64,000 nucleotides of DNA, from the NCBI GenBank assembly GCA_023653785.1, contig JAMKCH010010124.1, positions 1-64,000 of the forward strand. Reading direction: 5' to 3'. The notes under the pieces were generated by a model, which saw only the letters and a list, made by a program, of their open reading frames with translations, did not search any database and was not told the origin of the DNA. Positions 44,550 through 55,330 of this stretch are shown piece by piece (within the stretch, counting starts at the first letter, position 1; every line of letters starts with the position of its first letter). Position numbers and translations under genes: made by a program. This DNA is from Ophioderma brevispina (lineage: Eukaryota; Echinodermata; Ophiuroidea; Amphilepidida; Ophiodermatidae).

Positions 44550-45612
44550 ATGCTGCACTGTATTTGATGGTTACTGAAAGTAATAATCAATTAGAAAAAA
44601 AAGTTACAGAATGACATATTTTGTTTCATTTCGTTGTGTTTAATTATTATTGAAGTGGCAAACACTGAAATATGATGTCCAAAACGACTAAATTATGGAT
44701 GTCATCACTTTGACGTCACCTATTGCCTTCGATTGGATTTGGTCGGAATCGTTTTCGAGTAAGCTCTTGGGCGGAATTAAAAGGGCAAAATACTCAAAAT
44801 TGGACAATTTTCAACTATTTTGATTTATAGTATCTCCGTTACTTAAGCTTTCTGCTACCAATTTTCCAAATATCAGAGCACTGACATATTTCCTTTAACG
44901 TCTAGCTGGTATGCCAGTAAAAAGTGCCTTGGCCTTAGCAACCCTAACACAATTTTTCTCAAAGGCAAAGGACTTGAATAAAAACACGTTTTATTCAATA
45001 GATGTTCAAATGGTTCCTAGAAGAGGAGTAATAAGGTTGAACAGCCCTAAGGCCCTATAGTTTATGGCCAGAGTTAGATATTTTCACATCCAAAGATTCC
45101 GCACTTTTACAACTGCCTATCAAAGGTCCCGAAGCGTGTAACTTGTTGATCCAACCCCATTATTTGAATGTTAAACCTTTGTGTTTTGTGTTTCTCCACA
45201 ATAGTTTCTAAGTAATAATTACCTGGTCAGCCATTTTTTATCGCTGAACCTGTATAGCTTACATTCAATAAACTAATTCAAACACATTGAAACTTCTTGG
45301 TGACCTTTCGCGATTCGAGTAAAAAATGCATATAACAAAATTAAATCAGTCACGCACCAATATTCAAGATTTAAGATTTTGTTTTTTGAAAATTTGTAAA
45401 ACTCAAAGTGGCTTAATTTAGGAGTTTAATATGATTGTTTTGATTAAAACCAATTTTTAATAACCGTTTTAATTGAACACATTCGCCCCTGACGGTGCCC
45501 ATATTGCTGTAATTGTATGATTAATGTTAAGATATTAAGAAAATCGCCACCACCAAAACGAGAGTTACAACTATGAAATGGTCAAATTATTTCCATTATT
45601 AGATGGAGTGTT
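44550..45612. other. Unassigned, possible dispersed repeat at 44690-44900
   Basis: 44740-44890 has the flavour of the dispersed family at 10430-10560 (phrases about ATAGTATCTCCGTTACTTAAG), but I cannot align it convincingly. The rest is AT-rich without features. Confidence 0.3.
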
Positions 45613-45942
45613 TACCCGGGGAGGGCACTTTTTTCAGTCGGGATTTCCAGCCCGAGTTTGGGAGCTTTGGACTCGGCTTTGGGCTCAATTGGGAACGCAA
45701 CTTGGGAACTGATTTGTCTCTCAAGTAGGGCCTTAGAACTGAATTTTTGAGTATGTTTTTTGGCCGGCTTTGGAACTGAATTTGACTAAAAATTAGCTTC
45801 TGAGCAAACATTTTGCCCAAAGGGACCCTTAAGAACTGAATTATATTTCAAATGGGACTCTTTTAGAACTGCTGGAGGTCTTAAAGGCCACGCATAGTCC
45901 TAACCCTACCCCTGTTCCTTTGGTGAGTGCCCCCATCTCCGG
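45613..45942. mobile_element. 330-bp MITE with CCGGGGAGGGCAC ends
   Basis: Left end TACCCGGGGAGGGCACT and right end AGTGCCCCCATCTCCGG are imperfect inverted repeats. The interior consists of degenerate units around GGGAACTGAATTT recurring every 40-55 bases. No coding capacity; the 73-codon minus frame reads through it. Confidence 0.6.
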
Positions 45943-46002
45943 AGTTTTTTTTTACTATCATGTATTGTTGTTATAACTAGTACTTCAGCATTAATCATAT
46001 GG

Positions 46003-46850
46003 GAAAGCGTGTGCCAGTAGTGGTTAGGGTGGTGCTTGCTGTTGCGCCATTTACCAAAACAATCCCGGGTTCAATCCCGGTGGTGTCACTGGCTGGGATT
46101 TATTCGGGGTGCTCCATTCTGGATTTAATCTGTATATACGAGCTATTGGTTACATACAGAATACCCTCTCCTCCAGTTTTCACTTGGAATTGGCAAATGA
46201 ATCTGAAAGCATCTTGATTGGGCAAATGATCATGAAAGCATCCCGTTCTTCGTTACTTCTTAAGCCGTCGTTCCCGTGTACAGAGAGCCAAAACTGTACG
46301 TTTACATCGCAGTCAGTGTCGGATAAGATAGGTGTAAACACCTGATTGTTCCCATCCTCCCCCCTACTGTTAAAAAAGTTCGTAAATTTACGGAAATTTC
46401 TGGCAGCAAGTATTTCCAGTCATTTTTAGGGTAACTTTACAGAAATTTCTGTCAGTTAACGGAAATTTGACAGTAATTTTACAGAAATTTGTCTCATATT
46501 ATGGAAAAAATGTGTATTTAACAGACTTTTTTCGTATTTAAAATTACGAACCAAAAAAAAGTCCGGAAATATTGCTGCCAGAAATTTTGAAAATATTTCC
46601 GTAATTAACATTTTTCTTGTGTTTGTTTTTTTATTTTTATTGTTTTTTTGTAAAACAGATTTTTCCGTAAATTTACGAAAATCTTTTTTCTTATTTACGG
46701 AATTTTTAACATGTGCATCTCAAAAAACGCGGGCCCTGTAGGAGCGTCCGTAGCATAGATACACGCGGCACCGGCTCAGCTCAGTTAAATAAATCCTGAC
46801 ACCACCACAAGCCATACCAATGACTTGTGGATGCGCGGGATACGGTGTCT
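46003..46850 (+). mobile_element. Second SINE copy, interrupted
   Basis: The same SINE as 37588-38060: tRNA-like head with B box at 46069, GAATCATGAAAGCATCCCGT-type block with a local duplication (AAAGCATC repeated at 46207 and 46236), CCGTGTACAGAGAGCCAAAA, and AGGTGTAAACACCTGATTGT. It is then interrupted by 46365-46713 and resumes with CAAAAAACGCGGGCCC, TAGGAGCGTCCGTAGCAT and CCAATGACTTGTGGAT. Confidence 0.8.
46365..46713. mobile_element. About 350-bp MITE of the TTACGGAAATTT type inside the SINE
   Basis: Termini CTGTTAAAAAAGTTCGTAAA and TTTACGGAATTTTTAACAT are inverted. Inside, AATTTCTGGCAGCAA (46398) is inverted at about 46570-46590 (TTGCTGCCAGAAATTT). ACGGAAATTT and ACAGAAATTT phrases recur throughout. 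Alignment with the uninterrupted SINE at 37588 places the insertion between the CCCC run and CAAAAAACG. No clear target duplication. Confidence 0.75.
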
Positions 46851-47945
46851 AAGAGAGCGATTAATCGTTGTACACGTTAAAATTAGACCGCAAAAGTAGG
46901 CTTAATATCCATTTCTTACAAATAGCCTTTTGATTGCTTTGTCACAAGACGTTTAATCAACCAATAAATTACTATACAAATTAAGGGACCAGTTGAGTGC
47001 TCTATAACATCATTTTCATTTGATGCCATTGTCATGTTGAGCGAAATCCAATAAAGTCTTGGGATTAGCTTAACTGTTTTGTTTGCAAGCGTTGGAAACA
47101 CCAATTTTAGAATAAAACAGTTGTTTGAATGATTAATCAAATTTTGATATCATCAGTAATTTTAAAGACAATGATTTATCGCAATCGCAATATAAAGCAT
47201 TGATTTAATCTGATTGACATCAACCAACCCCGCTGCCTTTGCATATACGGTTTGTCACTAGAGCTCATACATGTCATAGGATGGCTATATTCTACCCAAT
47301 CCACATTAACACACCCACGCATGCACGTTCGAATGTTCACCCACACCCATCCACAACCACACACGCACATACCCAAACACATCCACAGATACACACACAC
47401 ACACACACATAAACTCTCTCTCTCTCGCTCTCTCTCTCTCCCCCTTATTTTGGATAAGTTACTGTTTGGTGTAACAAAGGTTTACGAATTTATTGAGGGA
47501 ATATTTCGCAATCCATAACGGCACAGTGATATCTGCTCAAAACATCGTAACACGAATGTACAGAATCAACTGAAATTGTAAGCGTTTTCCACAAATATTT
47601 AAATTGTTTGATTAATATTGAACCCTAAACAAAACTGGTGTTATTTTTTTTTTATTATCATTATTATTATTAGGCCTATTATTATCATTGAGTTTGCTTT
47701 TCCCGCATTAAAATGGACTTATACATACATGAATGGTAAAAGTTCCTGCACTTTTTTTATTCTATGCAAATAGCACTTATTACTCAGTGCTAAATCATGC
47801 GAAAGCTGAACTCTATTCTCTACTGCCTATGCTTTGACCGTCACTCACCCATAGAAATGCTTTTGACCTATTTATATTTGCACCACGGGCAAATGTGATA
47901 CAATTTGGTATGTGGTATATTGGGTAATGAACACAGTGGGGATGG
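46851..47945. other. No gene seen; (CA)n and (CT)n at 47391-47445
   Basis: The CA-rich region 47300-47410 and the CT run 47414-47445 produce the His/Thr frame at 47252-47518. 47641-47690 has T-rich and ATT repeats. No coding similarity otherwise. Confidence 0.5.
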
Positions 47946-47949
47946 TTAT

Positions 47950-48165
47950 GAATGATTTATCTTGGAATTCCCTTCCTATAGTATTATCAGGCAAGCTAAC
48001 ACATTAACGATTTTTCAAGAATCAAATTAAAACGTATGTTTAATTAAATACTGCTGTTATTATTGTATGTTTAATTGTTCATCATTTTTCTTGCATTGTA
48101 TGTTGTTTCGGTATGGCTGTGATCCTTGGTAGGGCCTTATATAAACGCCTTTTATTATTATTTAT
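47950..48165 (+). mobile_element. CR1/L2-like LINE, extreme 3' end
   Basis: About 47955-48044 encodes NDLSWNSLPIVLSGKLTH, then after a stop RFFKNQIKTYV, the last conserved motif (WNSLP...F K...LK) of L2/CR1-type ORF2, with a stop just after. The 3' tail has GGCTGTGATCCTTGGTAGGG and ends in TTATTATTATTTA near 48170. Everything upstream is missing. Confidence 0.75.
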
Positions 48166-48774
48166 CCATTAGGTATCAGGGTCATTATTAATAATCATTT
48201 AAATCGTTTTAGTTCTGGTTACTGCATAATTTATTTTAATATTGACTAGATAGGAAAGAGAAAAGAAGATGGCGAGACAGAAAAAACAGATAGCGAAAAA
48301 GACGGAAGAGTAGAAAGAAAATCACAAAGACAGAAAGAAGACAGAGAAAACATAATACTATAGAGAGAGAGAGAGAGAGAGGAGTGGAGAGAAAGAAGAC
48401 TACTAATTCATTGTATAATTAAATGAAATAAAGTTATTTTTAATAGGTACAAATCAATAAACACAACTTCAAAAATATGGCCATCATTAGGATTATGTAT
48501 TCAAATTGCGATATAGACTTTTTAAAAGGGACTTCAAGACGCATGGATTAAGGAATTAACTATTGATAACAAGCCAATTTTGCTTTTGTTAACCTAGACT
48601 CTTTGACTTGGTAAAACAATTTTACGATCATCGGTTATTTCAACAGTAACATCAATACGAAATTATACGAGATTATATATATTTGTTTGTTTAGTTTTGA
48701 GTGAATGAAAATAAAATGTTGATATTGAAAACATTTCGAAATATACATTTGGAATGGCGGTCAAATGGCCTCTT
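48166..48774. other. No gene seen; purine-rich GACAGA/GA tract at 48250-48400
   Basis: Degenerate GACAGA and AGAAAGA repeats at 48250-48360 lead to (GA)9 at 48363-48380. The remainder is AT-rich. Confidence 0.6.
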
Positions 48775-48957
48775 CACAGAGAAAAATGTTATATAAAAAT
48801 ACACAAGTTGTGTCAAAATAGATCTCTATAATTAAGTAAAAAATTTTACCTAAATTGAGTAAAAGTTTACCTAAATTAAGTAAATTTTACCTAAATTAAG
48901 TAAAATTTTTATGAGTTCTATTGTTACATAGTCTATGTATTTTTTTTTCTCTCTGTG
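48775..48957. mobile_element. 183-bp fold-back MITE with AAGTAAAATTTTACC core
   Basis: Ends CACAGAGAAAAA and TTTTTTCTCTCTGTG are inverted. The core 48834-48910 holds four degenerate units of about 22 bases of the type AATTAAGTAAAATTTTACCT, themselves palindromic. The terminal CACAG plus A-run resembles the MITE at 16718-16858. No coding capacity. Confidence 0.75.
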
Positions 48958-49483
48958 TACCATATAGCTTCATCATACCTGAGTATAATATAGTATAATT
49001 ATTATACTGCTCGTGAATTCATCAGCAAATCGAGCATTTAACCACTATTTCCTCTTATATGTAATTATAACTGAAATGTGGTAATACAAACGGGTGGTCT
49101 TTTGCACTTCGGGGCAACACCACTTTCCAATTACGCCCGTTATTCCATGAATCAGGATTACTGATACCGACATGTGGAATCTGCAGGGCAGACAATATTG
49201 ACATTATTGTTACAAGTTTAATAAGTCATATTTGGGGTAAAGTGTATCATTGTCAAAAAATGACCGCATGCTCTACGGGTCCCTCGCTCTTTCCGCTTTC
49301 GATTTCTCTTTACGACAGTTGAGACAGATATATAACCATTGATACTATTTGGTATGTATTAATTTGTACAAATTAGGTGATAAATCTCCCAACAAAGAAT
49401 ATAATTGAGAGTTAGAATCATGTGTGTGTGGTGAGGAGGTGAGGAGGTTGAACGGAATTTTAAATAATGTGAGATGTATTTTT
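48958..49483. other. No feature seen
   Basis: AT-rich unassigned sequence up to the tetranucleotide repeat. Confidence 0.5.
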
Positions 49484-49495
49484 TATGTATGTATG

Positions 49496-49529
<34 letters not shown>

Positions 49530-49838
49530 TGTATGTATGTATGTATGTATGTATGTATGTATGTATGTATGTATGTATGTATGTATATATATATATATGC
49601 ATGCATGTATGCATGTATGTCTATATGCATATCATTTGTGCGTTTGTATGTTGGTTGGTTGGTTATGATTGATCGGATATTTATTGGCGTCTCTCAGCAG
49701 CCACGTATGACATACATACATACACACATGCATACATACATACACGCATACACACATACATACATACATACCTACACACATACATACATACATACATACA
49801 TACATGTATATACATACATACATACATACATACATACC
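49484..49838. repeat. (ATGT)n followed by inverted (CATA)n
   Basis: 49484-49585 is nearly pure (ATGT)n. 49706-49838 is (CATA)n, its complement, separated by about 120 bases. The pair is self-complementary. All Tyr/Val/Cys/Met and Thr/His/Tyr-Ile frames here are artefacts of the repeat. Confidence 0.95.
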
Positions 49839-50891
49839 ATATTCCCTTCCTTACTTTCCCTTCCAACTTTAATCTACATTCGTTATAGTGTATAATACCT
49901 ACACAGATACAAATGCTAACGATGAAATCAGATTTCTCCGGGCCGGGTCATTCAGTATTATTCAGCGAGGGTAAGAAGAAGAAAACAAGAAAATATTGTC
50001 CTGCTTAAATGAGTTCCAAAAGGTCACTTCGGCCAAACTCTTCGAAAGCACTACCAAATTGACATCGAATTCATTCTTTAAAAAAAAATTCTTTAAAAAA
50101 AAAAAACGTCGATCCGCCTGGAAACATTTTAACTTGTTTACAACATGTGTCGCCTTTTCAAGCTTTCCAGATATGATCTCAATTTTTGGTTTAATAATGG
50201 TATATAGATGACAAAAATGCCGAAAATAAGTTGCCCTTGTGGTCGATTTATATTTTTTCTGTACTGTCTTTCAATGTTACAGTGTCGCGGCATGGAGTGG
50301 ACCCTTTTCGGCCTACGGGCTTGCCCCTACTTCACTAGGTGTTTTCCTTTTTATCACGTTTATAGCATGCCAATGACCGCAATTAAATAGTATGCCCATG
50401 GTTATTAGAAAATAGAAATTAATACTTGTTGATATGTTCACATTATACAAACGGCTTTTCATGCAATGAATTCTATCTATATTTATCTACCTACCACAAG
50501 ATTTGCCCGGGGCATGTGAGGCCTATTAGTATACTTTAGGATCACATGATACATAACACCTTCTAATGATACAAAACACCATCCAGGAAACTTAGCTGTC
50601 ATATTAATGGATGACGCAAATACAGGCCGTACCGTATGTACAGTATTAATTGTAAAAATTGAATCTGAAAAGGGTCAGTTTCTTTATTCATTAATGTTTT
50701 TTGCATAACTCGACGACATGAAAACCATCATAATTCATATTCGTCTCCGTTTAACCGTGGACAAAAAAACAAACATATTTTGTCCATCTTTTCTGGTGTG
50801 TTCTGGTTTGGTGTGTAATAAATACTCTGTTTTATCGTTATTTATCCGCTCCGGTTTACCTGGATGAGAGTACTGTCTTTAATAATCTTCT
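49839..50891. other. No gene seen
   Basis: AT-rich with an A run at 50095-50106 flanked by a local TTCTTTAAAAAAAA duplication (50074 and 50090). Short frames without domains. Confidence 0.45.
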
Positions 50892-52712
50892 GTGCGCGCG
50901 TTCACACATAGCTGAGAAATGTTAGTCAAGATTGTCGTTAACCAATATGCATGATATGCTCACTTTCAAAGGTTCGTTTGTTACATGCCAACCTAGTATT
51001 GATGACATACTCGCTCATACTGTTACAAGCCATGTTCCACGGATTCGGGAGTCTTTAGGATAACTGCGCTTTGTTCCGTTGGCCACGGTAACAGCGTGGC
51101 ATAGATTCGAGCTTGGCATGCAACACGTTCATACAGGCTGTCCCAAAAAATGTTAACACTCGAAACACAGTCATTTTGTAAATAACTAAAGTACGCATGG
51201 GTCTTTGTTTGGTATGCCCTTAAAGCTAACTAAATAAGCTTTTATTTGCTGTTTATTTCATTTCAATGCGATATGTAGAACAAAAGATATGCTTCGTCAA
51301 AAAGGAGAGTACAAACTCGGATTGGTCCGATTTACAGTGGTTACATTGTAAGATTGTGTGAAACATGATTTTGCACCATACTCAAAATTAGTTTATCGAT
51401 TGTGTTATTGATTGGTAACTGAACCTATTGAAGATATTGGCAATCCATTTTGAACTTCATTATTGTCATAAAGTGTGATTATTGTCTTTATGATCAGCAA
51501 TACTTCATATTTTTCAAAATATTAATCAGTCAGTTCACTTTCATTAGCAGAGTTAGCCCTATCAAATCGATCAAAATTACCCAGAATGTTAAACAAACCA
51601 AATTAAACCAAACAACCAGACACTTTGGATTCCCAAGAAAATTTATGATTCTATAGGCAGAATAAACAACAAAAACACGAAAGTAAACAAAAAAGAAAGC
51701 GAAACTTTTGATAATAAGCCTACGTGGACTAATAAAGCAGCTTAAAGCAGGCAGAATTGGAAATAAAGACGCCATACAGATCCACGAACCAGAATAGTAA
51801 GAACTCAAGCCAACATTTCTCTTTTTAGAAGAGCAGTTTTGGTAAATCCAACGATGAACGTTTTGTAAAACACGGTGGCAGGAATCTCGAGGTCTTTCTT
51901 AAATAGAAAAACACTGCAAAATCTATTTGTTTTTATTTTTAAGATGGAAAGAAGATGTGCTATGAAGACAAGTGTATTCATGTTGCATCTGCATTTCAAG
52001 TGTTCTAAGGCAGAAATCGGACCAAGTTGATTTTGCCCTCTCATAATTGATGAAGCATATCTTTTATTTTACGTATCGGATTGGAATGAAATAAATGGCA
52101 TATTAAAGCTTATTTTATTGGCTTTAAAGGGATACCAAACAAAGACCCATGCGTACTTTTCTTTTTATCAAAATGTCGTCGTTCCGAGTGTTAACATTTT
52201 TTTGGGACAGCCTGTATGTCAGTTGGCCACCATGTATTGGTAATTATCTCTATGTCAATGATCCAAATCGTCTATGGGCATGATGCGGCCACTTTGAAAA
52301 GGTGCGTTCACACTTTATGTTGGCCATCATGTAAAAAAAAAAAAAAAAAAAAAATGTGCGCGCGTTCACACATAGCTGAGAAATGTTAGTCAAGATTGTC
52401 GTTAACCAATATGCATGATATGCTCACTTTCAAAGGTTCGTTTGTTACATGCCAACCTAGTATTGATGACATACTCGCTCATACTGTTACAAGCCATGTT
52501 CCACGGATTCGGGAGTCTTTAGGATAACTGCGCTTTGTTCCGTTGGCCACAGCAACAGCGTGGCATAGATTCGAGCTTGGCATGCAACACGTTCATATGT
52601 CAGTTGGCCACCATGTATTGGTAATTATCTCTATGTCAATGATCCAAATCGTCTATGGGCATGATGCGGCCACTTTGAAAAGGTGCGTTCACACTTTATG
52701 TTGGCCATCATG
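50892..52712 (+). repeat. Direct duplication of a 357-bp unit; first copy contains a 1.08-kb insertion
   Basis: Copy 1 is 50892-51133 plus 52215-52332. Copy 2 is 52355-52712. They start with TGTGCGCGCGTTCACACAT and end with GGCCATCATGTA. I find only two substitutions (GGCCACGGTAACAG versus GGCCACAGCAACAG). The copies are joined by 22 A (52333-52354). Copy 2 continues directly into 52713 onward. The unit itself contains a ~95-base imperfect tandem (GTTGGCCACCATGTA at 52605 and GTTGGCCATCATGTA at 52699). Confidence 0.9.
51134..52214. mobile_element. 1081-bp Tc1/mariner-type non-autonomous element, long TIRs, TA target
   Basis: Starts CAGGCTGTCCCAAAAAATG and ends CATTTTTTTGGGACAGCCTG. Inverted similarity continues inward for about 190 bases (GTACGCATGGGTCTTTGTTT, AGATATGCTTC, TTGGTCCGATTT). 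TA flanks both ends (51132-51133, 52215-52216). The second copy of the surrounding unit holds the empty site TCATATGTCAG at 52594-52604 with a single TA, confirming the borders. The frames inside (51450-51656, 51530-52044) show no transposase motifs. Confidence 0.9.
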
Positions 52713-53041
52713 TAATTTACCTGTATGTCAATGATCCAAGTCGACTTTGGTCGTGATTCGGCGCACTTTGATGTGCGCTCCCGGTTTGGTCGTGACGAGT
52801 TTTCCTTGTCGGTAGAAACAAATCTAAGTTCCCACAAGCTAATTAATATGTATTGTATATGTACACTGTTGCTCATGAAGTTGAAATATTTTTTCAGCCC
52901 AATCTTAAAACGTATTTCTATTTGAACGCCTCAGTAATCATATTAGAGTAGGTGAATGATTACATAATGAGTCCCCACTACCCAGGTGAAGTGAATCATT
53001 GCATAATTTTGAATTACGTAACAATGCGTTTTGTTGGGAGA

Positions 53042-53049
53042 TATAAAAG
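53042..53049 (+). promoter_or_regulatory. Possible TATA box of the Tc1-like transposase
   Basis: TATAAAAG lies 123 bases upstream of the transposase start codon, inside the transposon 5' region. A pyrimidine-rich stretch (GTTCCTTTTCCC) lies about 20-30 bases downstream and could hold the start site. Inferred from sequence alone. Confidence 0.35.
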
Positions 53050-53172
53050 GCGTCTGTTGTGTGTTCCTTTTCCCTGCTCCAAGCCTGTGTCTAACAGGCC
53101 CACGTTTTTCAGATTTGGTTGTTACCTTTGCAACAAAAACTGACACAGAGGTTCCCTAGGAGCTCCTAGGCT

Positions 53173-54052
53173 ATGCCTCGTCCAACGACATTGTCAATAC
53201 GTCGAAGTGTGCTTGCCCTCCGACGGGAAGGGTACAAACAAGTCGAAGTCGCTGATTTCCTCGGGATATCGCAGAGTACGGTCTGTAAAATCCTCAGACA
53301 TCATCGAGAGGTGGAAAATCGAAAATCTCCAGGACAACCACAATTGACTACCAGACATGCCAGACGAGATGATCGCCGACTGCTTAATCTTCGTCGTTTG
53401 TGGAGAAGACACTAGGAATCAACGTTTCCCGGCAAACTGTAAATCGGAGATTACTTCAACATGGTTACCGAGCAAGAAGAAATCACCAAAGGTCCACGCC
53501 TAACCGTTCACCACAGCTCGGACGCTGGCCAAATGTTGTCTTTATGAAAGAGAGCCGCTACAACCTTGACCATCAAGATGGAAGACAAAGGGTTCGTCGA
53601 TTATGTGGTAAGAACCTCCGAGATGACTGTATTCAGGAACCGACTCAAGGTGGTGGTGGCTCAGTGATGGTATGGGCCGGAATTCATTATGGATGAAAAA
53701 CGTCACTGGTGGTGCCAGATGGAAACATGAACGCCGTCGTGTACCTGAACAAACCACCGCCTGCCACATGCAAGAAGGGATTATGCAAACAATTTTCGGC
53801 TGCAAGTCGACAACGCCACGCCGCACAGTGCCGCTGTAGTAAGACAATTTCTTAAAGCAGAGGGGTGGAGCAGATACCATGGCCTGCTTGCTTCCCTGAT
53901 ATGAACCTTATCGAGCATGCCTGGGATGCCTTAGGCCGAGCTATCAATGACGGACAATCTTCCTTAAACTCTACAGGATTTAGCTCAGGCTCTGACCGAC
54001 GAGTGGGACGCTCTGCCCATTGACATCAACAACCTTGTGGACAGTATGCCTT
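53173..54052 (+). pseudogene. Tc1-like transposase, frameshifted and lacking one catalytic residue
   Basis: The ATG at 53173 gives MPRPTTLSIRRSVLALRREG, then the helix-turn-helix VEVADFLGISQSTVCKIL (residues ~24-41). A frameshift near 53400 leads to RQTVNRRLLQHGYRAR (second DNA-binding helix). Where the family has TDESR, this copy has MKESR (about 53545), so the first catalytic Asp is lost. GGGSVMVWAGIHYG (to 53693) is followed by a stop in place of Trp. VDNATPHSAAVVRQFL (about 53802-53850) and PDMNLIEHAWDALGRAI (about 53897-53947), with the second Asp and the Glu, are retained in other frames. Cannot encode an active enzyme. Confidence 0.85.
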
Positions 54053-54436
54053 GACGCACTGGTTCATGCCAGGGGTGATGGCCATACTCGATATTAGTGA
54101 CTGATTGTCAGTTAAACAGTACTATCATGACTATTGAACATTTCGATGCATGAAACCACCAAAAATGTGTTATCTGTAAAATTGACTGATGTGAACAAAT
54201 TGTAACAAAATCCTTAAATCTGCTGTTCAAATACCGCTTTTCCTTTCAGGCTAAGGACACAGTTCGTAAAGGGTTAATTGTGGACTAAGTTCACGGTGAT
54301 ATTTTCGGTAGAGACTGATCAATCAAGTAGTGTAGCGATATACACCTTAGATATCATAAATAACTCACACTTTTTAAGAACCATTCCATAAAAAGTGGTA
54401 AAAATATTTTATTCCAACTTTATGTGCAACAGTGTA

Positions 54437-55330
54437 TACATATACAATAATAATATGTATTATTGGAGACAGCCCGTCAACTTAATTAACATATAACAGA
54501 ATTAAGGCTATATTTTCAGCAGTTTTAAATATAAATAACCATCTGGTATTCCTATGCGAATCGGTTTATATCGCCATCTTCTGAACAAGTAAGATTAAAT
54601 TTGAGATTAATCATCAGAATAATGATCTCTAATTTCATTCAACCCCTTAAAATAAATTGACAGAAATACTTCACTCGCTTATCTTCGGAAGTCATAAAGC
54701 TCTCCAAACCCTCAACTGACGAGTTGAAAGCTGCAGAACACAGGAAACACGCATTATATGTTGCAATTGCCTGTGCTATTTATTATTCCATGTGCCCTTC
54801 AATGATGTACATATAGGTGCTATACAGCGTGAGTGCAAAGGTGTTGAACCGGAATCCTAGATTTGTTGACAAATTCAGTCAGTTATTATTACGCCGAAGA
54901 ACTGTGTCTAATTATTCTTAATCAGAGAGGGCGGATAAAGTACTGTAAAATATTGTATCTAGCACTCTGCAGTGCACAATAACGTCAAGCCCTGCTTAGC
55001 CCTATATTAGCTTCTGAACAAACCCTAGGTCATGATCCACGTCGTATCTAGCGGAATTTTTCGTCGGATAAATTAAGCTATTAGTTGTAAGGAGATCTGT
55101 GATTGGCCAGGATTTCTCCACGGAAAAATTCGCAGTCAATCACAGCTCTTTATAGAAAGCTTTAAATTTTATTTTCCATGCGGAGAAACTATAACACGGT
55201 GTCCGTCTATAACCGGAAGCGGACCTACGTCACAGAGCTTTGATGTTATTTATACAATGTGCTATCTTTTGTATCATGTGCTTTTCTTTGTTATCGCTAT
55301 TTTTTATTTTTAAGTACTGGATAAAATGAA
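54437..55330. other. No gene seen; possible LINE 3' tail at 55230-55340
   Basis: 55090-55150 has an inverted repeat CTGTGATTG...CAATCACAG. 55290-55340 (TTTTTATTTTTAAGTACTGG, then AAATGAAATGAAATC) looks like the 3' tail of a CR1/L2-type LINE, but no coding part precedes it. The rest is unassigned. Confidence 0.4.

Larger units (their letters stand above)
52864..54434 (+). mobile_element. Tc1-like DNA transposon, 1571 bp
   Basis: Terminal inverted repeats CACTGTTGCTCATGAAGTTG (52864) and its counterpart CAACTTTATGTGCAACAGTG (54415-54434) are flanked by TA on both sides (52862-52863 and 54435-54436). Between them lies one transposase gene (53173 to about 54052) in the plus direction. The TIRs remain ~85-90% complementary over about 35 bases, so the copy is moderately old. 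Confidence 0.9.

Noticed and set aside
44255..44614. Poly-Lys and poly-Phe open frames of about 100 codons
   Set aside because: Produced entirely by the 118-base poly-T tract.
49424..49895. Long Tyr/Val/Cys/Met and Thr/His/Tyr/Ile open frames
   Set aside because: They are translations of (ATGT)n and (CATA)n microsatellites on both strands; not proteins.
53400..53880. Opposite-strand frame at 53542-53880 as a separate gene
   Set aside because: It is antisense to the Tc1-like transposase, whose motifs are on the plus strand.
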